A stretch of DNA of 64,000 nucleotides from Sinonovacula constricta (GCA_007844125.1 CM017564.1:15549430-15613429); one strand, 5' to 3'; positions 49,036 to 62,430 are shown, numbered from the stretch's first letter. Notes: generated by a model not told the origin, from the sequence alone. A program made the numbers and translations.

Positions 49036-50350
49036 ACAACTGCTGGGCTTATCAGACTGCATGTGTTGATGAAATTAAACATCGAACATCACGTGTTGAT
49101 GGGCTTATCAGACTGCCTGTGTCGATGAAATCAAACATCGAACATCACGTGTTAATGGGCTTATCAGACTGCATATGTTGGTGTCATTTAACTTCCAACA
49201 TTACTTGTTGATGGGCTTATCAGACTGCCTGTGTCGATGAAATCAAACATCGAACATCACGTGTTAATGGGCTTATCAGACTGCATATGTTGGTGTCATT
49301 AAACTTCCAACATTACTTGTTGATGGGCTTATCAGACTGCATGTGTTGATGTCATTAAAAATTCCAACATCACGTATTGATGGGCTTATCAGACGGCATG
49401 TGTTGATGTCATTAAACATCCAACATCACGTATTGATGGGCTTATCAGACGGCATGTGTTGGTGTTATTAAACATCAAACATTACGTGTTGATAGGCTTA
49501 TCAAACGGCATGTGTTGGTGTTATTAAACATCCAACATTACGTGTTGATGGGCTTATCAGACGGCATGTGTTGGTGTTATTAAACATCGAACATTACGTG
49601 TTGATAGGCTTATCAAACGGCATGTGTTGGTGTTATTAAACATCGAACATTACGTGTTGATGGGCTTATCAGACGGCATGTGTTGGTGTTATTAAACATC
49701 AAACATTACGTGTTGATGGGCTTATTAGACTGCATGTGTTGGTGTTATTAAACATCCAACATTACGAGTTGATGGGCTTATCAGACGGCATGTGTTGGTG
49801 TTATTAAACATCCAACATTACGTGTTGATGGGCTTATCAGACTGCATGTGTTGATGTTATTAAACATCCAACATTACGTGTTGATGGGCTTATCAGACGG
49901 CATGTGTTGGTGTTATTAAACATCCAACATCACGTATTGATGGGCTTATCAAACGGCATGTGTTGGTGTTATTAAACATCCAACATTACGTGTTGATGGG
50001 CTAATCAGACTGCATGTGTTGGTGTTATTAAACATCCAACATTACGTGTTGATGGGCTAATCAGACGGCATGTGTTGGTGTTATTAAACATCAAACATTA
50101 CGTGTTGATGGGCTTATCAGACGGCATGTGTTGGTGTTATTAAACATCAAACATCACGTATTGATGGGCTTATCAGACGGCATGTGTTGATGACATTAAA
50201 CATCCAACATCACGTATTGATGGGCTTATCAGACGGCAAGTGTTGGTGTTATTAAACATCCAACATTACGTGTTGATGGGCTAATCAGACTGCATGTGTT
50301 GGTGTTATTAAACATAGAACATTACGTGTTGATTGGCTTATCATACTGCA
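49036..50350. repeat. 56-bp satellite, right array (inverted relative to the left one)
   Basis: The unit contains GATGGGCTTATCAGACGGCA, TGTGTTGGTGTTATTAAACA and TCCAACATTACGTGTT; about 23 units. Its reverse complement aligns with the 57-bp unit at 47.2-47.86 kb at roughly 80 percent by eye. Just outside, GCGTGGCCATCGGGAGTATC (50378-50397) is the reverse complement of text at 47096-47115. Confidence 0.93.
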
Positions 50351-50397
50351 TATGTTAACTAGTGTGTATTAAGATGCGTGGCCATCGGGAGTATCGT

Positions 50398-52574
50398 ACC
50401 TCATACAAGTAAGTACGGAATGTGGTTTGTTTTATGTTAATTTTAAATAATTTGGATCAAAATGTATTTATAGACACTAAAGACTCAGATAACTTAATCG
50501 AGGCAAATTTAACGCAACATCACTAAATGTAAAGGACTGATTTAAATAGCTTTTAGTGGAATGATTAATCAATACTTGGTTTTATTTACCCTCCCCCTAA
50601 CTATTGTTATAGGTCGAGCATTAATGTATAGAAGTTTAAAATACAATAACACAATTAATTTGTATTAATGGCGTGAGTGTTGCCTATTGCTTTGAAGTTT
50701 AAGAATCCTTAAGGGTGGTTGTTGCCTAATTGGGAATTGGCAATATGCTTCAAGATTAAATGTATGGGTATTAATGCTTTCTGTGAAGTATTTATGGGTG
50801 TGTGATGTATGTGTCTTAAAGTTATAGTTATAAAATTCAGATTTGTGCTCTTGTTCTCTTCCCCCCCCCCCCCCTCTTTCCTCCTATACATTCTTATTTC
50901 AGTCCACCTAAATAACGTTGTATGATTGATTCGCCGTAGTTTTAGTATTTAGTATAGTAGAACAGTCCCTCATTTGGGACATATGTTGGTGTTGAGGACG
51001 GCACATGAAGATAAACGAAACAATTTAAAATCCAAGAAATGTTGTTGTTTAAAATAAAAGTTAAAATATAAGTTTTAACCAATGCTTATGGCACCTTTTT
51101 AGGATCAGTTAAGAATATGTCTTGTTAAAATATAAATAATTTAAATAATAGATACTGTGTACAGTTAGTTATGTACAGTACCAATTATAAGATGTTTCAG
51201 GCCTGTCCTAAGTTTCCAAACTATGTTTTATCAATTTATCTATATAGGAGAAACTGGTTAACATGTGGATGATGGGACCTGTATTATATTTCTGTGGTCC
51301 CGTTGACTGTCAATTTTTATTTTCTTTTTTATTCATCCACATGCACCATAGAAATAGAGTTATAATAGTTAAATTGCACAACGCAAAAGATCGAGAGAAA
51401 AAAGGGAAAGAAGATATGTATACACGTGCTTGACAATTATAATTGATATCTCCCATTCCCTATAGAGTAAGTCTATTTTTTAAATAGTTTATAAGGCGAA
51501 TGAGAGATTTATTGTTCTATGTGAATTATAAAAATATGTTTATTTAGTATTGTTATAGATGTATGGACAGTCCTGTATCCCTCAGAGGCACGGTAGGGCG
51601 ATAATATCTAGAGCGCTCGAGAGAGACAAATGGTAACATTTCCCCCATAAGATACCTCAATCGTCCGATAAACCCCGTGTGGCGCCCCCCGTATGATCAG
51701 AATCTGTAGGTTAACAGCACGGTTGATGTAGCCTCTATACCTAGATTAAAAGTATAAAAATAGATGGATAATTCTACATTGATCTAAAAGTTATTCAGGT
51801 GTTGTTATATTAATGATGCGCTTAATAAATATAACGTTATAATAAAAGTAGTATATCTAATAGTTGTTGGTGGAATGATTAAACCGTATGTGTTTATATA
51901 AGACCGTGTATCAATATTCATAATGAGGCGTGGTGATTAGACCATCGGAACTTACGCATTTTTCATCCATACACATTCATATGTTCAAGCTAATTTTACG
52001 CGAAATCGTAATGAATATGGAATGATAAAAACATGCAAGAAATTGTGATTATCGGATTGATCAGACCTTACCTGTTGTTAGAAGATCGTGTATAAATATT
52101 CAAAAGGAGGCATGTTGTTAGACCATCGGACAATACCCATTTATTAATATAAGACCGCACTGATTTATGTCAAGCCCCTTCCCAGCTTCGGATCAGTGGG
52201 GCACCAACAGGGCAACGGACAGTGAGGTACCAATTGGGTATGTCCTTCTACACACTGTATCTGATAAACAAACGAAAAACCCTACTTCCAAAGAAAGATT
52301 CTGTCCTAAAATAAATTTAATATTTTAAAATAAAAGGTCATTTACAGTTATAAAAATGAAAAGCACTTCTATCTCACTCAGAACGAGAGCAAACTTTTGT
52401 AGTTGTCACCAAAAATTAAAGGTGCTAATATTCTCTCTCTTTTCTCCAGTACCGTGTTGTCTATAACTGAACACGGATGAATGATGGTGGTTGAAATATG
52501 ATATATAAATATATATTATTTGCTTTAAACTTTATATTGGAATATACAATTATAATATACCATAATGCTTTTAT
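50398..52574. other. Unique AT-rich DNA with poly-C run and satellite-edge relics
   Basis: A 14-base C run lies at 50861-50874. At 51905-52160, TAAATATTCAAAAGGAGGCA and AGACCATCGGA are inverted relatives of 46985-47025. No gene seen. Confidence 0.4.
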
Positions 52575-52660
52575 TTACTTAAGGTTGTATCTGACAGTTT
52601 GTCTCGGTATATTACATGTAACAAAATATTTACATTGTAATTTTGTCCTACGTTGAACAA
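52575..52660. mobile_element. Left-end fragment of the TTAAAGGTGG MITE family
   Basis: TTAAGGTTGTATCTGACAGT followed by TTGTCTCGGTATATTACATG corresponds to the MITE terminus (compare 12710 reverse-complemented). It runs out just before the CAT-repeat tract. Confidence 0.5.
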
Positions 52661-52705
52661 GAAATTTCCGAGGAATAGTGTCTTACATTGTGTCAACACC
52701 AGCAA

Positions 52706-52787
52706 CATCATCATCATCATCATCATCACATCGTCATCATCATCGTCATCATCATCACATCATCATCATCGTCATCATCATCACCAC

Positions 52788-52875
<88 letters not shown>

Positions 52876-52970
52876 GTCATCATCGTCATCATCATTACCT
52901 TCACATCATTATCATCATCACATCGCCATCATCATCATCACCATCATCATCACCATCATCATCACAATCA

Positions 52971-53044
<74 letters not shown>

Positions 53045-53064
53045 CATCATCCTCATCCTCATCC

Positions 53065-53119
<55 letters not shown>

Positions 53120-53171
53120 AATCATCATCACCATCATCATCGTCATCATCATCATCATCATCATCATCATT

Positions 53172-53256
<85 letters not shown>

Positions 53257-53459
53257 CCATCATCATCACCATCAACATCAACATCAACATCATCATCAAC
53301 ATCATCATCAACATCCACATCATCATCACCATCATCATCAACATCATCATCTACATCATCATCAACATCCACAGCATAACCATCATCATCATCATCATCA
53401 TCATCGTCGTCACCATCATCATCAACATCCACATCATCATCACCATTATCATCAACATC
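52706..53459. repeat. (CAT)n microsatellite tract, about 750 bp
   Basis: Long CAT/ATC triplet runs with CAC, CGT, CCT and AAC interruptions. It runs directly into an assembly gap, so true length is unknown. His-, Ile-, Ser-, Asp- and Met-rich frames are artefacts. Confidence 0.97.
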
Positions 53460-53559
53460 NNNNNNNNNNNNNNNNNNNNNNNNNNNNNNNNNNNNNNNNN
53501 NNNNNNNNNNNNNNNNNNNNNNNNNNNNNNNNNNNNNNNNNNNNNNNNNNNNNNNNNNN
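53460..53559. other. Assembly gap (100 N)
   Basis: Exactly 100 N, a common placeholder for a gap of unknown size. It hides the left end of duplication copy B. Confidence 0.98.
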
Positions 53560-53638
53560 ATATAGACGTGTATTTTGTAACCAACACAACCTGTACATTA
53601 ACAATGTTTTACTCTGGTCTACATTTCTGTATTTTCAG

Positions 53639-54217
53639 GTTGCCTTCTCTGGTTCTACCCAATTGCACGTGTACAACACCGAGAGTCTGACCAGGACACG
53701 AACCGTCGACTTGGGAGATGTGACCTCTATCATCGCTTGTCACGGCGGACTGCTGTACTGTGCTGCTGGGTGGCGTAATACCATCTTGTACGTACACGAG
53801 GTTTGTGGAAGGAAGCTGAGGGAGTTCTCAAAGGACACCGACGGCCGGAAATTGTTCTCTACCATCTCACACATCGCCGTGAACAGTTCCGGCGACCGAG
53901 TATATGTGACTGACAGAAGTGGACTTGTATGTGTCGGCGTGGACGGGAGGCGGATATTTCGTCTCTCCAAGAAGGATCTCAGACTGACTGGAGCCACGGG
54001 TGTGACCACTGACCATCACGGTCACATGTTTGTTTGTGGACTGAACTCACAAAACGTAGTCAAGGTGACCGAGAATGGTCACGTGGTAGGTGAGATATTG
54101 TCCAGGGAAGATGGGATCACCACATGGGGTCCACTCTGTCTCAGTTATGACGTGAGCAGGAGTCGGTTGTATGTCGGTGGTGACCGTGATCAGCTTCTAA
54201 TGGTGGAATGGAAGTAA
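53639..54217 (+). CDS. Terminal exon of an NHL-type beta-propeller protein (copy B)
   Basis: 192 codons after acceptor CTGTATTTTCAG, phase 0, ending TAA 54215-54217. It is paralogous to the exon at 25893-26468 with the same blades: IIACHGGLLYCAAGWRNTIL, then ISHIAVNSSGDRVYVTDRSG, GVTTDHHGHMFVCG with NVVKVTENGHVVGEIL, and CLSYDVSRSRLYVGGDRDQL. Length differences from copy A are whole codons (extra residues at GWRNTILYV, one fewer at EVCGRK), and no stop or frameshift has accumulated. The flanking intron end is also shared. Upstream exons, if any, lie in or beyond the gap. Confidence 0.75.
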   Translation, partial: VAFSGSTQLHVYNTESLTRTRTVDLGDVTSIIACHGGLLYCAAGWRNTILYVHEVCGRKLREFSKDTDGRKLFSTISHIAVNSSGDRVYVTDRSGLVCVGVDGRRIFRLSKKDLRLTGATGVTTDHHGHMFVCGLNSQNVVKVTENGHVVGEILSREDGITTWGPLCLSYDVSRSRLYVGGDRDQLLMVEWK

Positions 54218-55303
54218 AGTTTATTTTAGTTTGAATTGATGTAACGTAAACATTAAATATTGCTGGATATTTTTTTATATGCGTTAAGTCTTTTTTGACA
54301 TTTTATTAATAAGTGACTCGTTATAAATGTTGGAAAAAATAAACTTTTTAGCAAAAAAATGTTCCATCGACATTTTGTTTAGAATAAAATGAAATAAAAA
54401 CGTGTATTTAAAACTCGGTTCTTCTGTAAATGTTACCGATAAGCATGTATTTGATTTATTGTTGTATTTGCGTTAAATATGTTATAGAAATGTTCCTACA
54501 ATTTAAGGCTTATTTCAATTCAGTTTGATGTTTTTATCTTATTTCGCCATGTTTGTATATTTTACATCAGCATCAAAACAAGTACGTCATTAATCATAAC
54601 AATATGACGCCATCACACGCGGATGATACGTTTTTCCGCAATATCAACAAAAAGCAACAAAGTCATAAATAAATTTCTGCATTGCTGAATTATTTGGCCT
54701 TCGTATCAGATTTATTCAGAATTTAATGCATTTTTAATTCAAACATTCATAATACTATTCGCATTTTATGTTTCGTGTCACATGTAGCGGTATGTACATA
54801 GATTCAAATAATGTCCGAAAGTTGTCATATAAACAATATTCAACCGATTTTCGATGTTATTTTGTTGAAACAATCGTAGACGTAACCAACAAGGCGTCAA
54901 TTTTACTACATAGTGTATAGTATCTAGTTAGAATATAATATTTATAGCATATACACTTCACAATTAACAACTATGAGATGCGAGGCTCAGTTAGAATTGT
55001 GCATAACTGTTCTATCTACAGCAGATCAAATATCTATTAAGATCCTTTATTAAGTTGATTAAGAAGATAAATGCATTGTTCAATACTTCTAAATAGATGT
55101 GACGAGTTTATATTCAAATCAAAATTGATCATGAATTCAGTTATACCGATCAAATATTGCATTAGTAGTTTCAGCTAGGGTATTTCTTTTTATTTACGCA
55201 AACTGTGTAAAGAACTAGTCTTCTAACAGTTGTTTGACTATTAAAATGTTGGTTGTATGTATGCGACACCCAACCCTCTTGGACTTTAAAAGAATGCTCG
55301 TAG
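54218..55303. other. Duplicated 3' flank (copy B), no gene
   Basis: Alignable with 26469-27540 of copy A with many point differences. No supported gene. Confidence 0.5.
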
Positions 55304-55547
55304 GTGCGTTTTCAAAAATATATCGGGACGATTGGAGCAGGGAGCGGTGTGCGTAGGCATTTAAATATTTAATCACATTTCATGTCACTATAATTTGCAA
55401 GATATACTTGTTTCTGTTGTTTGTGGCAACTGTTTTGATCCTATAATCGATGTTTATGCTGGAATCTATGCGTATATGTAACAATACCGTTTTACAGATC
55501 ATTCCATATCCCAAATTGTTCATGATTCCAAGAGCGGATCTAGGATT

Positions 55548-56029
55548 TTACCATGAGCGGGCGTGAACTTTCTTCATATGTTTAACCGATCTCAATTTAT
55601 GATTTTTGAATTTCTTCACACGTCAATGCCAAATATTAAATACAGAAGACATTAAATGATCCTAAAAGGTGGTATCAAACAGTTTGGACCAAAACAAATG
55701 TTCTCAAATAACCATAACAAGTCATTGTTACCTGAAAAGTTCAGGTAAAATGATGCTTATTGATGCATTAGGTATTGTTACATATACGTTACCATGAGCG
55801 GGCGTGAACTTTCTTCATATGTTTAACCGATCTCAATTTATGATTTTTGAATTTCTTCACACGTCAATGCCAAATATTAAATACAGAAGACATAAAATGA
55901 TCCTAAAAGGTGGTATCAAACAGTTTGGACCAAAACAAATGTTCTCAAATAACCATAACAAGTCATTGTTACCTGAAAAGTCCAGGTAAAATGATGCTTA
56001 TTGATGCATTAGGTATTGTTACATATACG
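55548..56029. repeat. 241-bp tandem duplication
   Basis: 55548-55788 and 55789-56029 are two adjacent copies starting TTACCATGAGCGGGCGTGAA and ending TTGTTACATATACG, with very few differences. Each includes the left 125 bp of the MITE family (AAAAGGTGGTATCAAACAG), so the first copy carries a truncated MITE end. Confidence 0.9.
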
Positions 56030-56422
56030 CATTGTGAATAGTGAAACATAAATCCTCATTTCTCATTGTAAACGGGTATTTCCTATCTGAGACACGCTGC
56101 TGAGATAGCTATTTTTAACTAAGAATACCACGTGGCTATTCACTTTTGAGATGACGTTATATGGTCATCTGAGTAATACGCTCTGCCGTCGATATCTTTT
56201 AGCCGACACCACATCGTGTTTTTTTTATCGGTTTCGGATGATTGAATTTTGAATGAGTGTTTTAACGCGATCTGAACTAACAATATATGCCGTCTTCAAA
56301 GCCATATGTATCTATAATGAAAGTAAGAGGTTATGCAGAAATTATGTCTCGATTACCGAAAGCAGTGATAATATATTGTAACATGAATTTGTTATAGGCA
56401 AACTGTTGAATACCACCTTTAA
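55905..56422. mobile_element. TTAA-ended MITE, copy 3 (about 518 bp)
   Basis: The left end is AAAAGGTGGTATCAAACAGT; the right end is AACTGTTGAATACCACCTTT followed by AA. Interior matches copies 1 and 2 (CCTATCTGAG, AGATAGCTATTTTTAACTAA). It is longer than the other copies. Confidence 0.75.
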
Positions 56423-56704
56423 AGATACCATTAATGATTCGAAGGTTGTTTTGAACACATTTACTATAAGGGTGGTCCGGGGCAGTCTCTCCTGTGAAAT
56501 ATTGGATTTCTAGAATGACTTGTATGTGTTTTGACGTAAATCAGAATCACATTCGATACAATTTTACCAGTCTTTAAAACTTAATCAATGTCATGTATTT
56601 GGTTGATATGTTCTACGAGTTTTATTCGTGTTCCTTGCTGTGCATCACCAATCCGCTCCTGGATTAACAAAAATGTTGATATATGAAATAAAATAAAATG
56701 CACC

Positions 56705-56706
<2 letters not shown>

Positions 56707-56739
<33 letters not shown>
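56707..56739. repeat. (ATT)n microsatellite
   Basis: Eleven uninterrupted triplets. Confidence 0.95.
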
Positions 56740-57290
56740 GTTCGTCGATTACTTTTTGTATGAACAGATGTGTCAATGGAGATGAATATGTAATCGATAA
56801 TTGTTGTATTCTATTTATTGCTGTTGTTGTTAGAAAGAAATGGTCGGTCTGGACATAGGTTAACATACAGTTTATGTGTACATGATCCGCAATACATTTT
56901 TGTTTTTAATATTTCGTCACTGTCAGGCCAAATATTGTTCATTGTATTGTTTACACTACATGTTGATTTCAAATATTGTATAAGTTTAGGATCACAGATT
57001 GTTCCGTTTATACAAGAAATATGCAGGTGATATATATTCTAGAAAACGCTGTTTAAATATATACAAGCTACATTGAATCTTTTGTAGGTAAGTAAGCTCG
57101 AAGAACGGTGTTAAGTGTTTGTTTTGCTTAACCTAATTACAATCGATTCTTTTGTCGACTATACACAAATGACGTTGACTCCTTTCTTGAAATTTGCCAA
57201 ATATACATTGAGCGAACATATGTTCAGTTGCATTACATTTGCTACTAGAGGGGCCCGGGGACTGATTTCCTCTGAAAATGCCGATTTCTA

Positions 57291-59003
57291 GAATGCCGCA
57301 TACCTGATCTGGTGTGAATTGGGGACCACATGCGATACGTTTCTCATAGATTTGATGACGAAACGTTTGGTAAAAAGTAAAGAGAGCCGTTATTTTTTTT
57401 GTGATTAAATCATTGCTTCCTGAATAGGGCCTTTATGTTGGTTAACCATTTAAAATGTGATACCAATGATTGTTACTGGAATTGTGAATTCTTATTAGAA
57501 CAAAGCTTAAACTAGAAGATATTTTAGATGATTGGTACATCGAATAGAATATAATAATAGCTGTACTTATGTACGTGTATTTGAATGTAGAATGTGAAAT
57601 CTGTGTTAGATAGAGATGTCAATATATATATTGTGTTTGCTTTGTTTTTTTCTTCTTTAAGTAGATAAACTAATATTTTTGTCTGTCTACATAATAAAGT
57701 AGTTAATATATGCTTTACGTCAATATTCTGTCAGTGAAATCCCCATAACATCCGAATGAGAAAAAAGCATCTGTTTGCTTTACCTAATCCTATATTTTCC
57801 AAACACTAAATGCTGCTAGTGGTAAAGACAATAGTGAAAATAATAATGTACATGAAGTAATGCTACATTCTAAGGGTTAAAACACACTCTATAATATAGA
57901 TGAGAGCGAGATTTGGATCGTGGGTTACCCCATTCCCCACCTCCCCCGAGTAATGTATTAAATAGCTTAATATTTAAGGTTTCAAAACTGTTTATGTAAA
58001 TTAGCTTACTTTATAAGTATTTGACAATAATCTAAGCGTTAACCAGTAGAAAAGTAATATAATATCAAGACTATTAATTTTTACCCTTCTAATTGATACA
58101 TATATACATAAAGGAAAGATATATAGTTATGAGCACCACTCCAGGTAAACCAGGCGTAAGGACAACGCTTAGTTGATATTTGATACATCTCTATAACTAA
58201 TTTTATCCATTATTAATCTTTGAACATTTTTCGATGTTTACCTTTAGCTCACCTGGGCACGTCGTGTTGTGGAGGAGGTTGCGTAAAGTAATTGCTCTAG
58301 TGATATCTTCTTGAAATTTGAAGTGATTTCTTTTATTAAACATAACACGAATTTTAAAATTTCAAAATGCACTTAAATTTTAAATTAGTCGTAACTCCTT
58401 CCTCTCTGCATTCCAATGCTGGAGGTTTCTATCGACGAGTTATTTATCAAAATATTCAAAAAGAAATTTACGAAAATTCAACCGAAAGACAATAATAATC
58501 AAATTTCAATTAACAATTGATGTAAACATGTGGAGGGTGTTATTATAATAGACTGATACTGCTTAAAAAGTACTTGCAAACATGTCTACCTTTCACTTTT
58601 GTATAATAACAGTTTCAGCCGACTACGTAGGTTCGTTGTTATTTATTTTCAGCCGTGTCGCAAACGTGTGACGCACATACGATGCATAAACATGTTATGC
58701 AGGCATTACACTTTGCAGATCAACATGAGAGTGGCTGATCGAATAATATTTGGTTCATCCAATGATATTTACCGAATGAGTTAAAGACATTTAGTTACTA
58801 GGTCGTATACACCAAATTCAATATCAGTCTGGAATTTAAACGGACTAATAACAAGTCAAAACTAAAACCTAAAACAACAATACAAAATCATGTCGGAAAT
58901 GTATACGGCCAGTTATTTCCATAAATGTCAGTACTAAGTTATATTGTCTAATGTTTAATAACTTTAATAACTCCCCCGCAGCAATGGTAGTAAGCGACAA
59001 AAG
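57291..59003. other. Duplicated flank (copy B), no gene
   Basis: Collinear with 27538-30016 of copy A minus the 794-bp insertion. An extra B stretch near 58570-58690 (GTTTCAGCCGACTACGTAGG) is absent from A. Confidence 0.5.
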
Positions 59004-60947
59004 CCATGGCAGCAATGTATAGGGAACAATAACACCATGGCAACAATGTATATGAAATAATAACACCATGGCAGATATGCATGGAACATAATAACAGCAT
59101 GACAGCAATGTATAGGGAACAATAACACCATGGCAACAATGTATATGAAATAATAACACCATGGCAGATATGCATGGAACATAATAACATCATGGCAGCA
59201 ATGTATAGGGAATAATAACACCATGACAACAACATATAGGGAACAATAACATCATGGCAGCAATGTATATGGAATAATAACACCATGGCAGCAGTGTATA
59301 GGGAACTATAACACCATGGCAGAAATGCATGGAACATAATAACATTATGGCTGTTATGTATAGGGAATAATAACATCATGGCATCAATGTATAGGGAATA
59401 ATAACACCATGGCAGCAATGTATAGGGAATAATAACACCATGACAGCAACATATAGGGAACAATAACATCATGGCAGCAATGTATATGGAATAATAACAC
59501 CATGGCAGCAATGTATAGGGAATAATAACACCATGGCAGCAATGTATAGGGAATAATAACACCATGGCAGAAATGAATAGGGAATAATAACATCATAGAA
59601 GAAATGTATAAGGAATAATAACACCATGGCAGCAATGTATAGGGAATAATAACACCATGGCAGCAATGTATAGGGAATAATAACACCATGGCAGAAATGA
59701 ATAGGGAATAATAACATCATAGAAGAAATGTATAAGGAATAATAACACCATGGCAGCAATGTATATGGAATAATAACACCATGGCGGCAATGTATAGAGA
59801 ATAATAACACCATGGCAGAAATGAATAGGGAATAATAACATCATAGAAGAAATGTATAAGGAATAATAACATCACGGCAGCAATGTATAGGGAGTAATAG
59901 CATCATGGCAGCAGTGTATAGGGAATTATAACATCACGGCAGCAATGTATAGGGAGTAATAACATAATGGCAGCAATGCATAGGGAATTATAACATCACG
60001 GCAGCAGTGTATAGGGAACAATAACACCATGGCAGTAATGCATGGAACATAATAACATTATGGCTGTTATGTATAGGGAATAATAACATCATGTCATCAA
60101 TGTATAGGGAATAATAACACCATGGCAGCAATGTATAGGGAATAATAACACCATGGCAGCAATGTAAAGTGAATAATAAGAACATCGCAGACATGTATAG
60201 GGAATAATAACACCATGGCAGGAATGTATTGGGAATAATAACGTCATGGCAGCAATGTATAGGGAATAATAACACCATGGCATCAATGTATGGGGAATAA
60301 TAACACCATGGTAGCAATATATATGGAATAATAACACCATTGCATCAATGTATGGGGAATAATAACACCATGTCAGTAATGTATAGGGAGTAATGACACC
60401 ATGGCAGCAATGTATGGGGAATAATAACACCATGGCAGCAATGTATAGGGAAAAATAACACCATAGCATCAATGTATGGGGAATAATAACACCTTGGCCC
60501 TAATGTATAAGGAAAAATAACACCATGACAGCAATGTATAGGGAATAAAAATACCATGGCAGTAATGCATAGGGAGTAATGACACCATGGCAGCAATGTA
60601 TATGGAATAAGAACACCATGGCAGTGATGTACTGGGAATAATAACACCATGGCAGCAATGTATGGAACATAATAACATCATGGCAGCAATGTATAGTATA
60701 TATAAACATCATGGCAGCAATGTATAGGGAATAATAACACCATGGCAGCAATGTATGGGACATAATAATATCATTGCATCAATGTATAGTGTATAAAAAC
60801 ATCATGTCAGCAATGTATAGGGAATAATAACATCATGGCAGCAATGTATGGGCATAATAACACTTTGACATTAACGAATGGGACATAATAACACAATGGC
60901 AATAATGTATAGGACAAAATAAATCTATGGCAACAGTGTATATGGCA
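59004..60947. repeat. 31-bp satellite array, copy B (about 63 units)
   Basis: Same unit and same left flank (CCCCCGCAGCAATGGT) as array A, one seventh the size. The commonest variant here is GTATAGGGAATAATAACACC; the GGACATAATAA variant that dominates array A is rare. Minus-strand open frames are again repeat artefacts. Confidence 0.97.
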
Positions 60948-61934
60948 AACAACTACGATTTATATATGAAAGCAAAGGGAAGTGCTATGGACGTGGTTTA
61001 ACAAGCCAAAACTGCAAATTGGAATTTGCAATTCAGTCAATATTATTATGCTAGGAGTACAGACTTTGGGCTTAAAATTCTCAGAATTCGTGGATATTTA
61101 ATTAGCTCCATACCTTTTCTGCAAACAACCAGACATCTGCAGTTACCACAAGGGTCATCCCTAGTAACAGATTGATAAAATTACTGATAAAATTTCCAGC
61201 ATTACTGCAGAATTAAATGCCATAATGCAAGCCTAATGCTGGATACTAAGACAAAACGCAAACAAATCTGTTATTCTTGCTTACACTTTGGCTTTACTAA
61301 TATCAATCAAATTTACAATAGCAGATCTAGACCCGATCTCTTAAATAACATTAAAACATGCCTCAATCTATCAGATGTGACTCAACATTTCGGTCTATCC
61401 GCATATGAAATAAATTCTATCAGCAAAACATATTTTACAATAATGGGGCAAGAAAACACCAACAGAAAATACAGTACTTAATAATGGTAGACCCTTACCC
61501 ACCCTTGATCTACACTTTATGTATTTGGATAACATAAGACCAGACAAATGTATCACTAGGCTGAGTACAACAAAACCTTTACTACCTGCTAGTACAGGAC
61601 AATATATATCAAACTTAAATCTTACCTGTACTACCTATAATACTTTCAATGATGAGTCACATTTTCTGCTGAAGTACCAAGTTCACTGGACAGAAGCAAT
61701 TACTTAAGAAGATGTTTTTAAGAACAGTCTTCCAGTAAATCTACAAAATTAACTATTTTCACATAAAAAAACAAAATCCTCGCTTTCGACCACTTACTGA
61801 CTGTACTAAAAATGTGACATGCTCGGCATGATTTAACAATTAACAACATCTAATCAGATTGGAACAGATGGTACCCTAGAGAGAAGAATTCTAATTAATA
61901 ATAAAAATAAATGTAGTCAACAGGCCTACAAGTG
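60948..61934. other. Right flank of array B, with a possible LINE remnant
   Basis: Matches copy A around 43706. The B-only part encodes fragments such as TYNTFNDESHFLLKYQVHWT (61519-61707), which resembles the DE-HFLL tail seen at the C terminus of some mollusc RT proteins. The similarity is weak. Confidence 0.35.
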
Positions 61935-62025
61935 GACAGGTCCACATCAGAATCGAACTGATAATTCTCCTAGGAACTGCACCTGCATGGACCAACGCCC
62001 TACTTTACCAGTCGACTGCAATTTC
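61935..62025 (-). mobile_element. tRNA-like SINE head (copy 3)
   Basis: The duplicate of copy 2 within segmental copy B, identical over the folded part (B-box region 61947-61959). Confidence 0.6.
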
Positions 62026-62430
62026 CATTCTGTATACTAGCATATCTTTAGGTGAATTAACATATTTACGATACAAAAATGATCCAAACATTAAAAGTAT
62101 ACGTGATTGTGATTTAAACAAAAACAATGGATAAACTCAAATAAAGTAATATTTTTATCAAAAATTAAAGTACAATCAGACTAAACTATCTATGTACCCA
62201 AAGGAAATAGAATCAGCATATCTTTATAACGATAAATATATTAATGCTTTGATATTAATTATAAATTATTACTTACTAAGGTATATCTGTCTTGCATATC
62301 AAATATACTAAAATTAGAGGTGTCCCGGATGAAGTCATTACTCTGGAGCCCAGCCCAGCCTGTCCGGATCGGCCCCCGACCATGGTCCGAGAGACTCGGG
62401 CGCTTGGGCCGGGTAAGTTAGGAGGACTCG
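62026..62430. other. Duplicated flank, no gene
   Basis: Collinear with 44186-44540. GC-rich text near 62350-62430 (GGATCGGCCCCCGACCATGG) recurs in related form at 63259-63310. Confidence 0.4.

Larger units (their letters stand above)
55304..57290. repeat. B-specific insertion of about 2 kb
   Basis: Copy A passes from GAATGCTCGTAGG directly to AATGCCGTATACTTGATC at about 27538, whereas B has 1.99 kb between the equivalents. It contains the MITE and tandem duplication listed separately, an (ATT)n run, and two related patches ending GATTTCTAGAATG (56506-56518, 57283-57295). The latter suggest that repeated ends bound the insert. Confidence 0.6.

Noticed and set aside
52653..53587. Poly-His, poly-Ile, poly-Ser, poly-Asp and poly-Met frames
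   Set aside because: Direct products of the CAT/ATG triplet repeat; one even reads through the N gap.
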